Shown: positions 14,698-22,870, numbered from the stretch's first letter. The stretch: DNA of 64,000 bases from Halorussus ruber (GCF_004765785.1 NZ_SBIT01000006.1:1-64000); one strand, 5' to 3'. Numbers and translations: made by a program. Notes: generated by a model not told the origin, from the letters alone.

Positions 14698-17685
14698 TTA
14701 CCGAGGCGCTGGAAGTGCCTCTGCCAACTTTTCGACGGGATGGGTCGGGCGGCGCGTCTCCAGTTGGGACCGGCAGGAGGCACCGGGCGCAATCACCTCG
14801 TCGGCGTCGGCCTCGTCGATTTGGTCGCGCAGGATGTCGGCGATGGACTGGGAGAGGTCGTAGTGTTCGGCGTGGTAGCCGAAGCTCCCGGCCATGCCGC
14901 AACAGCCCGAATCGAGCGCGGCGACGCCGTAGCCCGCCCGAGAGAGGACCGACGCGGCGTGATTTGCGGTGCCGAGGGCCTTCTGGTTGCAGTGGCCGTG
15001 GTAGGCGAGTCGCTGGTCGGGCGCGTCGAAGTCGAGCGTTCCCGCGTGGTGCACGTCGAGGTACTCGCAGACGCCGTAGGCGTGTTCGGCGAGGCGGGCA
15101 ACGTCGGCCGAGTCGGGAAGCAAGTCGCGGTACTCGTCCTGCACCATCGCGGCGTCGGAGGGTTCGGGGTAGACGACCGACCAGCCGTCGCGGACCCGAG
15201 GAGCGAGGAGTTCGACGTTCGACTCCGCCCTGTCACGAGCGACGTCGAGGAACCCCTCCGAGTACGCAGGCCGACCGCTGGGGTCGGCGTCGGGGACCCT
15301 GACGTGGACGCCCGCCGATTCGAGGACCTGCACCGCGGCCCGGCCGGTCGCGGGGTAGACGTAGTCGGTGTAGGTGTCGGGGACGAGGAGGACGCGCTCG
15401 TCGGCGTCGGATTGCGGAATCCGGGGGCCGCCGCGGGCCTCGAACCAGTCGGAGAAAGACTGTTCGGCGAACTCCGGAAAGTCGCGCTCGCGGGCCACGC
15501 CGACGGTCTTCTCGGCGAGGAGGCCCGAACCGGGGAGGTCGGCGAGCCAGTTCGAGACCGGCGCGAGGGCCGACCCCACCCGAGCGAGGCGGTCCACCTC
15601 CGCGAAGAGGCGTTCGCGCAGGCCAGCGCCCTCTCGCCGGTGGTACCGGTGTTTGACCTCGGCTTTGAGTTTTGCGAGGTCCACGCCGGTCGGGCAGTCG
15701 CTCGCACAGCCCTTGCACCCCAGACAGAGGTCCAGCACCTCCTTCTGGAATCGCTCGCTGTGCATCTCCTCGGGCGGGAGTTCGCCCGAGATGGCGGCCC
15801 GGAGCATGTTGGCCCGGCCGCGGGTGGTGGCGACCTCCTCGTCCATCCCGCGGTAGGAGGGGCACATGACCTCGGTGTCGGTCTGTCGGCAGGTGCCACA
15901 GCCGTTGCAGAGTTCTACGAGGTGCGAGAACCCGCCGTCCTCCGAAAAGTCCTGCTCGGTGCGGGGTTCGAGCGACGAGTAGGCCGGGCCGTAGCGCAGG
16001 TTTCGGGTCATGTCGGCGGGCGAGTCGTCCCGAAAGACGACCTTACCGGGGTTCATCCGCCAGTCGGGGTCGAAGGCGGTCTTGAGTTCCTTGAAGGCGT
16101 CCCAGAGGTCCGGGCCGTACATCTTGGGATTGAACTGGGTCCGGGCGAGACCGTCGCCGTGTTCGCCCGAGAACGACCCCCTGTGGTCGAGGACGAGCGA
16201 GGTCACGTCCTCGGCGATGGACTGCATCTTCTCGACGCCCGCCTCCTCCTTGAGGTTCAGGACCGGCCGGACGTGGAGGGTGCCGCTTCCCGCGTGGGCG
16301 AAGTACGCCGCGGTGGTGTCGTGCGCTTCCAGAACCCCCTCGAAGCCCTGCACGTACTCGGCGAGTTCTTCGGGGGGCACCGAGGCGTCCTCGATGAAAG
16401 GGTAGGGCTTGGGGTCGCCCTCCATGCTCATCAGCAGGGGGATGGCGGCCTTCCGGAGCTTCCAGAGTCGGGACTGGGCCTCGTCGTCGTGGGCCTCCAG
16501 CACGTCGAAGGCCGACCCCGCGTGGACGAACTCGGCGTTGGTCCCCGCAATCGCGTCCTCCAAGTCGTCGTGGACCTCCGAGTCGAACTCCAGCATCAGC
16601 GCGGCCGCGGCGTCGTCGGGGATGGGTTCGGCGTAGCGGGCGTACTCGGTGGACTCGCGGGCGAGTCGGAACACCTCGTCGTCCATCAACTCGACGGCGC
16701 TCGGGTCGTAGCCGAGCGCGACGGGTACCGCCTCCATCGCCGACAGCAGGTCATCGAAGCAGTAGAGCGCGAGTGCGGTCTCCTCGGGCTTCGAGACCAG
16801 CGAGAGGGTGGCCTCGGTGACGACGCCGAGGGTTCCCTCCGCACCGACGAAGAGCTTGGCCAAGTTTACGCAATCGTTTCCGTTTGCGTTAACGTAAACG
16901 CACTTGTGGAGGTTGTAGCCCGACACCGACCGCTTGAGTTCGGGGTATCTTTCCTCGATTTCCTCGGCGTTGTCCTCGACCAGTCCGCGGACGGTTCGAT
17001 AGAGATCTGCCTCGCGGTCGTCCCTCGCCACGATTTCGTCCCACTCGGGACCGCCGATTTCGATTTCGCGGGCGTGGATGGTGGTTCCGTCGGCGAGGAG
17101 CGCCCGGGCCTCCTCGACGTAGGCGTCGGTGATGCCGTAGCGCACCGAGTGCGCGCCGGTCGAGTTGTTGCCGATGCCGCCGCCGATGGTCGCGCGGTTC
17201 GAGGAGGCCGGGTCGGGGGCGAACTTCAGGCCCCACTCCGCGAGGTGCGAGTCGAGGTCGTCCTGCACGACGCCGGGTTGGACCGTCGCGCGCTTCGCGT
17301 CGGGATTCACGTCGAGAATCGCGTCCATGTGGCGGGTGAAATCGAGGACGACGCACCCGGGGCCGACCGACTGGCCCGCGAGCGAGGAGCCAGCGCCGCG
17401 GGGCAGGACCGGCGCGTCGTGGTCGGCCGCGACCTCCATCGCGGCCCGCACGTCCTCGGCGTCGGTGGGGAAGACGACGCCAGCAGGCCGGGCCTGATAG
17501 ATGCTGCCGTCGGTCGCGTAGAGGATTTGGCTGTACTCGTCGAAGCGCACGTCGCCCTCGCAGGCCGACCGGAGGTCGCGAGCGAGGGCCGAATACTCGG
17601 GGGACTCCTCGACCTCGATGTCGAGCGATTCGCGGTAGGACTCGATGGAGAGGGCCGAGTCGCCGGGAGTGGAGGGAGATGACAT
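14698..17685 (-). CDS. FAD-linked oxidase fused to Fe-S/CCG module (D-lactate dehydrogenase type)
   Basis: A 995-residue fusion of GlcD-like and GlcF-like modules. Residues about 50-240 are an FAD-binding PCMH domain (PVLPRGAGSSLAGQSVG; IGGGIGNNSTGAHSVRYG). Residues about 250-520 are the FAD-oxidase C domain with HAGSGTLHVRP and GSFSGEHGDG. Residues about 590-680 hold two 4Fe-4S clusters (CNGCGTC and CLGCKGCASDCP). The C-terminal part has one clear CCG motif (SGCCGMAGSFGYHAEHY). Such proteins oxidise D-lactate, glycolate or similar 2-hydroxyacids and pass electrons to the quinone pool. The ATG at 17685 is supported by a TATA-like element 27 bases upstream. An array of hexamers lies in frame at residues 261-274. 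Confidence 0.9.
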   Translation of the reverse strand: MSSPSTPGDSALSIESYRESLDIEVEESPEYSALARDLRSACEGDVRFDEYSQILYATDGSIYQARPAGVVFPTDAEDVRAAMEVAADHDAPVLPRGAGSSLAGQSVGPGCVVLDFTRHMDAILDVNPDAKRATVQPGVVQDDLDSHLAEWGLKFAPDPASSNRATIGGGIGNNSTGAHSVRYGITDAYVEEARALLADGTTIHAREIEIGGPEWDEIVARDDREADLYRTVRGLVEDNAEEIEERYPELKRSVSGYNLHKCVYVNANGNDCVNLAKLFVGAEGTLGVVTEATLSLVSKPEETALALYCFDDLLSAMEAVPVALGYDPSAVELMDDEVFRLARESTEYARYAEPIPDDAAAALMLEFDSEVHDDLEDAIAGTNAEFVHAGSAFDVLEAHDDEAQSRLWKLRKAAIPLLMSMEGDPKPYPFIEDASVPPEELAEYVQGFEGVLEAHDTTAAYFAHAGSGTLHVRPVLNLKEEAGVEKMQSIAEDVTSLVLDHRGSFSGEHGDGLARTQFNPKMYGPDLWDAFKELKTAFDPDWRMNPGKVVFRDDSPADMTRNLRYGPAYSSLEPRTEQDFSEDGGFSHLVELCNGCGTCRQTDTEVMCPSYRGMDEEVATTRGRANMLRAAISGELPPEEMHSERFQKEVLDLCLGCKGCASDCPTGVDLAKLKAEVKHRYHRREGAGLRERLFAEVDRLARVGSALAPVSNWLADLPGSGLLAEKTVGVARERDFPEFAEQSFSDWFEARGGPRIPQSDADERVLLVPDTYTDYVYPATGRAAVQVLESAGVHVRVPDADPSGRPAYSEGFLDVARDRAESNVELLAPRVRDGWSVVYPEPSDAAMVQDEYRDLLPDSADVARLAEHAYGVCEYLDVHHAGTLDFDAPDQRLAYHGHCNQKALGTANHAASVLSRAGYGVAALDSGCCGMAGSFGYHAEHYDLSQSIADILRDQIDEADADEVIAPGASCRSQLETRRPTHPVEKLAEALPAPR
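16864..16905. repeat. Hexamer array a, inside the dehydrogenase gene
   Basis: Seven G....C hexamers in unbroken register (GTTTAC, GCAATC, GTTTCC, GTTTGC, GTTAAC, GTAAAC, GCACTT) encode the segment CVYVNANGNDCVN of the dehydrogenase. The hexamer period keeps the reading frame. It is the leftmost of nine such arrays. Confidence 0.75.
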
Positions 17686-17707
17686 GGCACGTATTGCCAC
17701 GCGAAGG

Positions 17708-17716
17708 GGTATAAGT
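17708..17716 (-). promoter_or_regulatory. TATA-like element for the D-lactate dehydrogenase gene
   Basis: On the minus strand CTTATACCCC lies with its centre about 27 bases before the ATG at 17685, as for a leaderless haloarchaeal transcript. This decides the start over the GTG at 17700. Confidence 0.6.
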
Positions 17717-17814
17717 CCGGGGGCGATTAGAGGCGATATCGGGAGTCCGTAAACGAGCGTTTCCGTAACGGTAGGTTGCTTCGATGTTATCTGACTGTCC
17801 CTGCTGACCGCAGA

Positions 17815-17940
17815 ATCAGAGTCGTGTCGTCTTCTCGAAGCCCCTTCATCCCACCCCGGTAGTCTGGTCCGCCGAGCGCCGGAGAGACGTAAATATAATT
17901 TCTAAAGAAATATTTTCGATCTTTTAGAAAATGTGTAGTT
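17815..17940 (-). repeat. Dispersed GGGATGAAGGGGC element, copy 2 (reverse)
   Basis: On the minus strand an AT-rich flank (about 17890-17935) leads to GCGCTCGGCGGACCAGACTACC, then a core reading GGGGTGGGATGAAGGGGC and TTCGAGAAGACG. It matches the core of the 4.9 kb and 28.7 kb copies. It and array b fill the 490-base gap 17686-18178; the rest shows nothing recognisable. Confidence 0.6.
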
Positions 17941-18001
17941 GTCCCTCCCTCTCGGCATGCTGGCCGATGCGGCACATTCGCGCGCCGCACCGGCCGATTT
18001 C

Positions 18002-18043
18002 GTTTACGTAAACGAAAACGCAAACGTCAGCGAAAACGCAAAT
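18002..18043. repeat. Hexamer array b
   Basis: Seven hexamers in register: GTTTAC, GTAAAC, GAAAAC, GCAAAC, GTCAGC, GAAAAC, GCAAAT. The first two form the perfect palindrome CGTTTACGTAAACG at 18001-18014. It lies 136 bases before the MCM-like gene. Confidence 0.8.
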
Positions 18044-18178
18044 GTCGGAGAACGCTCAAACGGTCCGAAAATGGATGTAAAATCGCAGTCCGGCGGCCGA
18101 ACCGCAGGACGACGCTAACCATCTCGGACGCCCGACAGGAGGCGTGTAACAAAGATTGGTGCGAGAGAAGGGTGGTCC

Positions 18179-18910
18179 ATGTCGGTACGAAGCGGCGACT
18201 TGACGGAAAAATGGTACGAGTACGTCTATCGGGACCGGGGCGAATCGGTGCGCCGGTTCGTCGAGGAGTACCCCGACGAGCGCTCGCTGTCGGTGAGTTG
18301 CGAGCGCTTCGGCCACGACTACCAGTTCGTCCGGCCGCTGTTGGCCGACCCCGACGACGCGCTCCGGGCTGGCAAGGCCGCACTCGGGCGATTCCTCGCC
18401 GACGACGACCGGGAGATGCAGGACGTCTACCTGCGCGTCACCGACCTACCCGGCGAGAGCGAGGTCGCGCTGGCCGACTTGCGGGCGAGTCACCTCAACA
18501 GTCTCCACGCGGTCGAGGGCGTCGTCGCCGAAGTCGGGGACCTCCGGCCGAAAGTCGTGCGCGCGGGGTTCCGGTGCGCGAAGTGCGAGGACGTGACCCG
18601 TCACGTCGCTCAACCCGGTCGAGAGTTCCGGTCTCACGAGAAGTGCCCGCGGTGTAACTCGGTAGGCTACCTCTCGTTCGCGCCCGACGCCAGCGAGTAC
18701 GTCGACGCCCAAGAGGTGCGGCTCCGAGACCCCGCCGGTTCGGACACCGTTCCGGTCCTCCTCGAACACGATTTGACCGGGAGCGTGTCGGACGGCGATG
18801 AAATGCGAATTGTTGGCATTCCGCGTGCTAATCGGGCCGACGGGACGACCGTCGCGGACCTCTGGGTCGAATCCGTGAGTATGGAATGCTTAACGGACTC
18901 GAACCGATAG
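18179..18910 (+). CDS. MCM N-terminal-domain-like protein without a motor domain
   Basis: A 243-residue protein matching only the N-terminal half of an archaeal MCM helicase. Residues about 1-95 resemble the helical A domain. LADLRASHLNSLHAVEGVVAEV, then LRPKVVRAGFRCAKC, resembles the OB-fold entry of MCM. CAKC (about residues 138-141) and CPRC (about 159-162) form the zinc site. VPVLLEHDLTGSVSDGDEMRIVGIPR resembles the end of the OB fold. No Walker A, Walker B or arginine-finger region follows; the gene ends in its own stop. Single-stranded DNA binding or modulation of MCM is inferred. It stands alone between a hexamer array and a PadR gene. Confidence 0.82.
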   Translation: MSVRSGDLTEKWYEYVYRDRGESVRRFVEEYPDERSLSVSCERFGHDYQFVRPLLADPDDALRAGKAALGRFLADDDREMQDVYLRVTDLPGESEVALADLRASHLNSLHAVEGVVAEVGDLRPKVVRAGFRCAKCEDVTRHVAQPGREFRSHEKCPRCNSVGYLSFAPDASEYVDAQEVRLRDPAGSDTVPVLLEHDLTGSVSDGDEMRIVGIPRANRADGTTVADLWVESVSMECLTDSNR

Positions 18911-19012
18911 CGTCCCGCGATTTCGGAATCATCCGACCGTGACAGGTTTTCGGCTACGAAACGGCCATCATACTTTTGGCAATACAAAGATTTCAGTCTA
19001 AAAGGGGAAACG

Positions 19013-19309
19013 ATGTACGACTTGACAGGCTTCCAAAGAGACTTGCTATACGTCATCGCGGGATTGGACGAGCCCCACGGCCTCGCCATCAAAGACGAAC
19101 TCGAATCGTACTACGAGAAAGAGATTCACCACGGGCGACTCTACCCGAACCTCGACACCTTGGTCGACAAAGGATTCGTGGAGAAGGGCCAGCGCGACCG
19201 TCGGACCAACTACTACACGCTCACCCGCCGGGGCAAGCGCGAAATCGAGGCCCGGCGCGAGTGGGAGTCCCAGTACGTGGACCACTCCCAGGAAGCGACC
19301 GCACAGTAG
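19013..19309 (+). CDS. PadR-family transcriptional regulator
   Basis: A 98-residue winged-helix protein. FQRDLLYVIAGLDEPHGLAI begins the first helices, HHGRLYPNLDTLVDKGFVEK is the recognition helix and turn, and RRTNYYTLTRRGKREIEARR is the wing with PadR's characteristic Y.LT..G. PadR proteins usually repress drug- or stress-response genes; the target is unknown. AAAGGGGAAACG precedes the ATG. Upstream TACTTTTGGC near 18970 is TATA-like. It converges on the next gene with a 12-base gap. Confidence 0.92.
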   Translation: MYDLTGFQRDLLYVIAGLDEPHGLAIKDELESYYEKEIHHGRLYPNLDTLVDKGFVEKGQRDRRTNYYTLTRRGKREIEARREWESQYVDHSQEATAQ

Positions 19310-19321
19310 CACCGCGCCGAC

Positions 19322-19990
19322 TCAGGGGTGGGAAGTAGCGAGCGTCGCACCGACGACCGCCGCGTCGAGTGACTGTACCAACCGGAGGACCGGACCGAAC
19401 GGGGCAACGACGTACTCGTCGCCCGACTCCTCGAGGACCGAGAGGTCCACCAACTTCTCTACGTGCAGCCAGACCCGCTTTCGAGAGACGCCCGTCAACT
19501 GATGGACCTCCTCTTGCGTCAGCGATTGGTCGGGCTCGGCTTCGAGCAAGGCGTCGAGCATCAGTCGGACCGATTCGAGTCGCGCGAGATACTCGAAGCC
19601 CGACTCGTCGTCGGGCGCACCCGTGGCCTCGACCGCCTCGGAGAGGTCCGCCGCCATCCGGTAGACCACCGAGTGGGTGTTGACCCGGTAGGCACCCTCG
19701 TCGGCGACCAACACGCCGAGCGAGAGGAGCGCGTCGATGGCCTCCTCGACCGCCGACTCGTCCAACTCCGAGCGCGAGGCCAAGTCGTCGATGCCGTAGC
19801 GCGCGTCGGTGTCGGCCGACAGCAGCGCGGCCAGAAGCGTCCGAATCGACTCCTCGCCGGTCAGCCAGAGCCACCCGCTTGGGTAGGTCCGGCGCGCCTC
19901 GGCCGGGTTGCCGTCCTCGACGAGGTCCCACATCTGCTCGGCGGTGTCGCTGGTCCGCAGTTCGGCGTCGTCGGTCGTGGGGAGACTCAT
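19322..19990 (-). CDS. Putative two-winged-helix regulator
   Basis: A 222-residue acidic protein with two HTH-like segments: residues about 60-100 (YGIDDLASRSELDESAVEEAIDALLSLGVL) and about 150-195 (QSLTQEEVHQLTGVSRKRVWLHVEKLVDLSVLEE). Both have the helix-turn-helix spacing and following wing of winged-helix proteins. No family can be named with confidence; it resembles uncharacterised haloarchaeal HTH proteins. It is convergent with the PadR gene. Confidence 0.72.
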   Translation of the reverse strand: MSLPTTDDAELRTSDTAEQMWDLVEDGNPAEARRTYPSGWLWLTGEESIRTLLAALLSADTDARYGIDDLASRSELDESAVEEAIDALLSLGVLVADEGAYRVNTHSVVYRMAADLSEAVEATGAPDDESGFEYLARLESVRLMLDALLEAEPDQSLTQEEVHQLTGVSRKRVWLHVEKLVDLSVLEESGDEYVVAPFGPVLRLVQSLDAAVVGATLATSHP

Positions 19991-20054
19991 TACGTTTTGC
20001 GTGACGCGGGGGCGATAAAAAGCTACCGTGCGAGATTGAAGCGGAAAACGAAGC

Positions 20055-20444
20055 TCACTCCGGGTGCGTCGTCTCGCACTCGACGCGCCACGCCGACTCG
20101 TCGGCGTCGCAAATCCGGGTGTACAGCCCGCGAAGCGCCTCCGGGGCCGTCTCCGGCAGGACGTGAAACTCCACGGTCCCGTAGCGGACCACGACCCGGA
20201 AGGCGGTCGAGTGGACCTCGTCGTGAACCAGATACACCGGCTTCGGAAGCTCGAACCAGTCGCCGTAGGTGTACCGGTCGTCCTCCAGCACGCGCTCTAC
20301 GAGCGCCCCCAGTTCGTCGTCCGACAGCTCTGAGTCGGGCGAGAGCCGAAACGTCGTCCCGCCCTCGTACTCGACGCCGCCGTCGCTGGGGTAGACCCGG
20401 TCGGGCCGACACGGAATCTCGAACTCCGGCGCGTCGTCGGTCAC
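20055..20444 (-). CDS. Hypothetical acidic protein
   Basis: A 129-residue soluble protein of unknown function, with no membrane segment or recognisable motif. The C-half (STAFRVVVRYGTVEFHVLPET) suggests alternating beta strands. The GTG at 20444 was chosen over a TTG ten codons earlier because GATAAGT lies about 27 bases before it, as a TATA box for a leaderless mRNA. Its upstream region is occupied by hexamer arrays. Confidence 0.65.
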   Translation of the reverse strand: MTDDAPEFEIPCRPDRVYPSDGGVEYEGGTTFRLSPDSELSDDELGALVERVLEDDRYTYGDWFELPKPVYLVHDEVHSTAFRVVVRYGTVEFHVLPETAPEALRGLYTRICDADESAWRVECETTHPE

Positions 20445-20496
20445 GAAGGTTGGTACGGCGCCGTCACTTATCAATCTCTGCGCCGAATCGCCAGTC

Positions 20497-20556
20497 GATT
20501 GCGTTTACGATTCCGTTTGCGTTTTCGTTTTCGAATTTGTTTACGCATTCGTTTCC
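20497..20556. repeat. Hexamer array c
   Basis: Ten G....C hexamers in register, mostly of the GTTTNC form: GATTGC, GTTTAC, GATTCC, GTTTGC, GTTTTC, GTTTTC, GAATTT, GTTTAC, GCATTC, GTTTCC. First of three arrays in the 457-base gap between the hypothetical gene and the ParA partner. Confidence 0.8.
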
Positions 20557-20635
20557 GGCCTCTCGCGGTCGGGAGACGACCGCCGTGCAGAGGAGAAACC
20601 GGCTGGCGAGGGTCCGACTGACAACAGTCCGAGAG

Positions 20636-20695
20636 ATTTACGCTTCCGTTTCCGGATCCGTTTTCGCACACGTTTTCGAATACGTTTGCGTTCGT
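20636..20695. repeat. Hexamer array d
   Basis: Ten hexamers in one register, from ATTTAC and GCTTCC through GTTTCC, GGATCC, GTTTTC, GCACAC, GTTTTC, GAATAC, GTTTGC to GTTCGT. Bases 20557-20635 and 20696-20812 between the arrays show nothing recognisable. Confidence 0.78.
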
Positions 20696-20812
20696 CCCGT
20701 CTCGCCGGTCGAGTACTGGCACGTCGGACTCCAGTTCACGAATCGCGTTGCTTTCCGAAGCGAGAGTGAAGAGATGAAAGCCGAGGAGCGTACCGGCGCG
20801 TGAGACATTGCC

Positions 20813-20896
20813 GTTTTCGAAACCGTAAACGAAAACAGAGTCGCAAACGATTCCGGGAACGAATCCGTAAACGACTTCGAAAACGCGGACAAAAGC
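20813..20896. repeat. Hexamer array e, longest
   Basis: Fourteen hexamers in register, ending six bases before the stop of the ParA-partner gene. They switch from GTTTTC to GAAACC, GTAAAC, GAAAAC and on through GCAAAC, GATTCC, GGGAAC, GAATCC, GTAAAC, GACTTC, GAAAAC. Both orientations of the unit share the same register because each begins with G and ends with C. Confidence 0.8.
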
Positions 20897-20901
20897 GCGT
20901 C

Positions 20902-21294
20902 TCAGACGTTCCGGCGGGCGTACTCGCCGGAGGCCTCGGCGAGGAGGTCCAGATACTCCGGGGCGGCCTCGCGGAGGCCGAGTCGGACTGCGAGCCGGAC
21001 GATTTCGCTCCGGTCGAGCGACTCGGGGTCGATGTCTCGGTCGAGTTCGCCCTGAAGCGAGGTGCCGACCGCTTCGAGGTCGTCTGGGCGGTCGTCAAGC
21101 GTCGAGAGCAGGGCGGTCACCGACTCGTCGCGGGCCGCGAACGTCTTGGCCTGCTCGCCCGAGTCGATGGCCGCGAGGGCGTCGACCAACTCCTCCAACA
21201 GGTCGTCGGTGCCCGGCGGGTTCGTGGCGGACTCGGCGAGGCGGTCGGTGCGCTGGGTCTGCTGGCGGAGTTCTTCGAGGTCGGGGTCGCTCAC
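20902..21294 (-). CDS. ParA-associated small protein
   Basis: A 130-residue acidic, largely helical protein co-translated with parA: its GTG start at 21294 overlaps the parA stop (GTGA). The middle has IDSGEQAKTFAARDESVTALLSTLDD, and the C-terminal SEIVRLAVRLGLREAAPEYLDLLAE could form a small helical bundle. There is no ParB HTH and no ribbon-helix-helix motif that can be named. The position matches partition-partner genes, so a role as ParA effector or DNA-site binder is inferred. Array e lies directly downstream. Confidence 0.75.
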   Translation of the reverse strand: MSDPDLEELRQQTQRTDRLAESATNPPGTDDLLEELVDALAAIDSGEQAKTFAARDESVTALLSTLDDRPDDLEAVGTSLQGELDRDIDPESLDRSEIVRLAVRLGLREAAPEYLDLLAEASGEYARRNV

Positions 21295-22193
21295 GCGGTC
21301 TCACCCCCGGCCGGGGCGGCGCGCTCGCTTTCGCGTTCACGCGAGGCCAGCCGCTCGGCCAGCGCCTCGGCATTTTCTAGGAATGATTCGCGTGCGCGTT
21401 GGGCGGTCGTGGACGGCTCCTCTAGCGCGAAGGCGGTCCGGCCCGACTCGGCGGCGTTGCGGATGTCCTGACTGACCGGGACGTGAGCGGGCGCGAACGC
21501 CTCGGGGTAGGCCCCCTCGAAGGCGTCGAGGTACTCCTCGGCGAGTGTCGTCCGGGTGTCGACCTTGTTCGGGAGGACCATCGCCAGTTCCACGTCCACG
21601 TCGAAGTTCGCGCCGATTTTGTCGAGGTCGGCCCGGAGCGCCTCGGCCTGCTCGGACTCGAACGGCCCCATCTCGACCGGCGCGATGACGTTGCGCGCGG
21701 CCCAGAGACCGTTGTAGCTGACGTTGTTCGTCAGCCCCGGCAGGTCGATGAGGATGGCGTCATAGCCAAGCGGTTCGATATACTCGTCGAGGAAGGAGTC
21801 GAGTCGGGAGTAGCGGTCCTGCGCGTCGTCGATGTTGCCCAGTTCGGCGTCGAGGCTGTCCAGCCCCGGGTGGGCCGGAATCAGGTCCACGCCCTCGTCG
21901 GTTTCGAGGACGAGGTCTTCGACCGCGGCCTCGCCCAGTTTCTCGGCGATGGCGTCCCACTGGTCTTGGAACACCGTCGAGATGTTGGGCCAGTCGTCGT
22001 CCTCCTCGATTTGGCGCTCGACGGTCTCCCATCGCCCGAAGTGCTTGACGAGGTCGCCCTGCTTACCGGCGAGGTCGATGAGCAACACGTCGTTTCCCTG
22101 CTCTGCGAGCGCCACCCCGAGGTGGGCCGCGGTGGTCGTCTTGCCCGTCCCTCCCTTGTCGAGGAAGGTACAGGCGCGGATGGACCGAGACAT
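21291..22193 (-). CDS. parA: ParA/MinD-family ATPase
   Basis: A 300-residue deviant-Walker ATPase. The N-terminus is SRSIRACTFLDKGGTGKTTTAAHLG, with the signature lysine in KGGTGKTT. ILIDLPGL is the switch region (usual D.PP replaced by DLPG), and VLPNKVDTRTTLAEEYLDAF follows as in ParA. These ATPases bind DNA non-specifically in the ATP state and move DNA or protein cargo. The ATG at 22193 was chosen because the Walker region starts at once; longer frames run through non-coding arrays. A TATA-like GGATTAAATGG lies about 35 bases before it, with a 22-base palindrome between. No ParB gene is nearby. Confidence 0.9.
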   Translation of the reverse strand: MSRSIRACTFLDKGGTGKTTTAAHLGVALAEQGNDVLLIDLAGKQGDLVKHFGRWETVERQIEEDDDWPNISTVFQDQWDAIAEKLGEAAVEDLVLETDEGVDLIPAHPGLDSLDAELGNIDDAQDRYSRLDSFLDEYIEPLGYDAILIDLPGLTNNVSYNGLWAARNVIAPVEMGPFESEQAEALRADLDKIGANFDVDVELAMVLPNKVDTRTTLAEEYLDAFEGAYPEAFAPAHVPVSQDIRNAAESGRTAFALEEPSTTAQRARESFLENAEALAERLASRERESERAAPAGGETA

Positions 22194-22195
22194 GA

Positions 22196-22217
22196 TTTGC
22201 GTTTGCGCAAACGCAAA
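22196..22217. promoter_or_regulatory. Perfect 22-base palindrome before parA (hexamer array f)
   Basis: The site is centred between 22206 and 22207 with core GCGTTTGCGCAAACGC, extended by TTT and AAA on its two sides. It is made of four hexamers (ATTTGC, GTTTGC, GCAAAC, GCAAAC at 22195-22218). It sits between the parA TATA-like element (22222-22232) and the start codon, the position of an operator or a centromere-like site. Confidence 0.75.
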
Positions 22218-22266
22218 CGACCCATTTAATCCTTTGTCAGACATCTGTGGGAGAAACAACATTTGC

Positions 22267-22308
22267 GAAATCGTTTGCGGAAGCGTAAACGCAAACGAAA
22301 ACGGGATC
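22267..22308. repeat. Hexamer array g
   Basis: Seven hexamers in register: GAAATC, GTTTGC, GGAAGC, GTAAAC, GCAAAC, GAAAAC, GGGATC. It lies in the divergent gap between parA and the DUF456 gene. Confidence 0.78.
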
Positions 22309-22359
22309 GTGTCAGCGAAGGCCGGAATCGCTAACCGGCGTGAGACCCAATGTCCCGAC

Positions 22360-22836
22360 ATGGACATCTTCTTCCTCGCGGCGGTGGCGCTCCTGCTCGC
22401 GGGCGTCGTCGGAAGCGTCGTGCCGGTCGCCCCCGGCGCGGGCCTGTCGCTTGCAGGCATCTACCTCTACTGGTGGTCGTCGGGCTACGCGGTCCCCGGT
22501 CTCGCGGCGCTGGCGGCGTTCACGCTGGTCGGCCTCGCCGCAATCGTCGCCGACCAGTTCGGCGGGGCGCTCGCCGCGAACGCGGGCGGCGCGTCGGCGA
22601 AGACGACCCTCCTCGCCAGCGTGGTCAGCATCCCGCTGTTGTTCGTCGCGGGACCGGTCGGCCTCGTCCTCGGCATCGCGGGCACGGTGTTCGTCGCCGA
22701 GTTCTACCGGACTCAGAGCGCGGGCCGAGGAGCGCGGGCGGCGGCCTTCGCCGCGGTCGGCGTCCTCGGGTCGGCGGTGGTCCAATTGATCGTCACGCTC
22801 TCGCTGCTGGTCGGATTCGCCTTCGTCGCCGTCTAA
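22360..22836 (+). CDS. DUF456 family membrane protein
   Basis: A 158-residue membrane protein with about four to five hydrophobic helices. VVPVAPGAGLSLAGIYLYWW, then ADQFGGALAANAGGASAK and GPVGLVLGIAGTVFVAEF, match the DUF456 pattern of glycine-rich helices. The function is unknown. The ATG at 22360 (MDIFFLAAVALL) starts the first helix directly. It is 34 bases before the DUF192 gene and may be co-transcribed with it. Confidence 0.85.
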   Translation: MDIFFLAAVALLLAGVVGSVVPVAPGAGLSLAGIYLYWWSSGYAVPGLAALAAFTLVGLAAIVADQFGGALAANAGGASAKTTLLASVVSIPLLFVAGPVGLVLGIAGTVFVAEFYRTQSAGRGARAAAFAAVGVLGSAVVQLIVTLSLLVGFAFVAV

Positions 22837-22870
22837 CCTTTTTGGTCGGTCGGAGAGTAGTAGTAGCGAC

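Noticed and set aside
14575-17682. A 1035-codon plus-strand ORF opposite the D-lactate dehydrogenase gene
   Set aside because: It is the antisense shadow of a gene with clear FAD and Fe-S motifs; its translation has no domain and the composition expected of a shadow frame in high-GC DNA.
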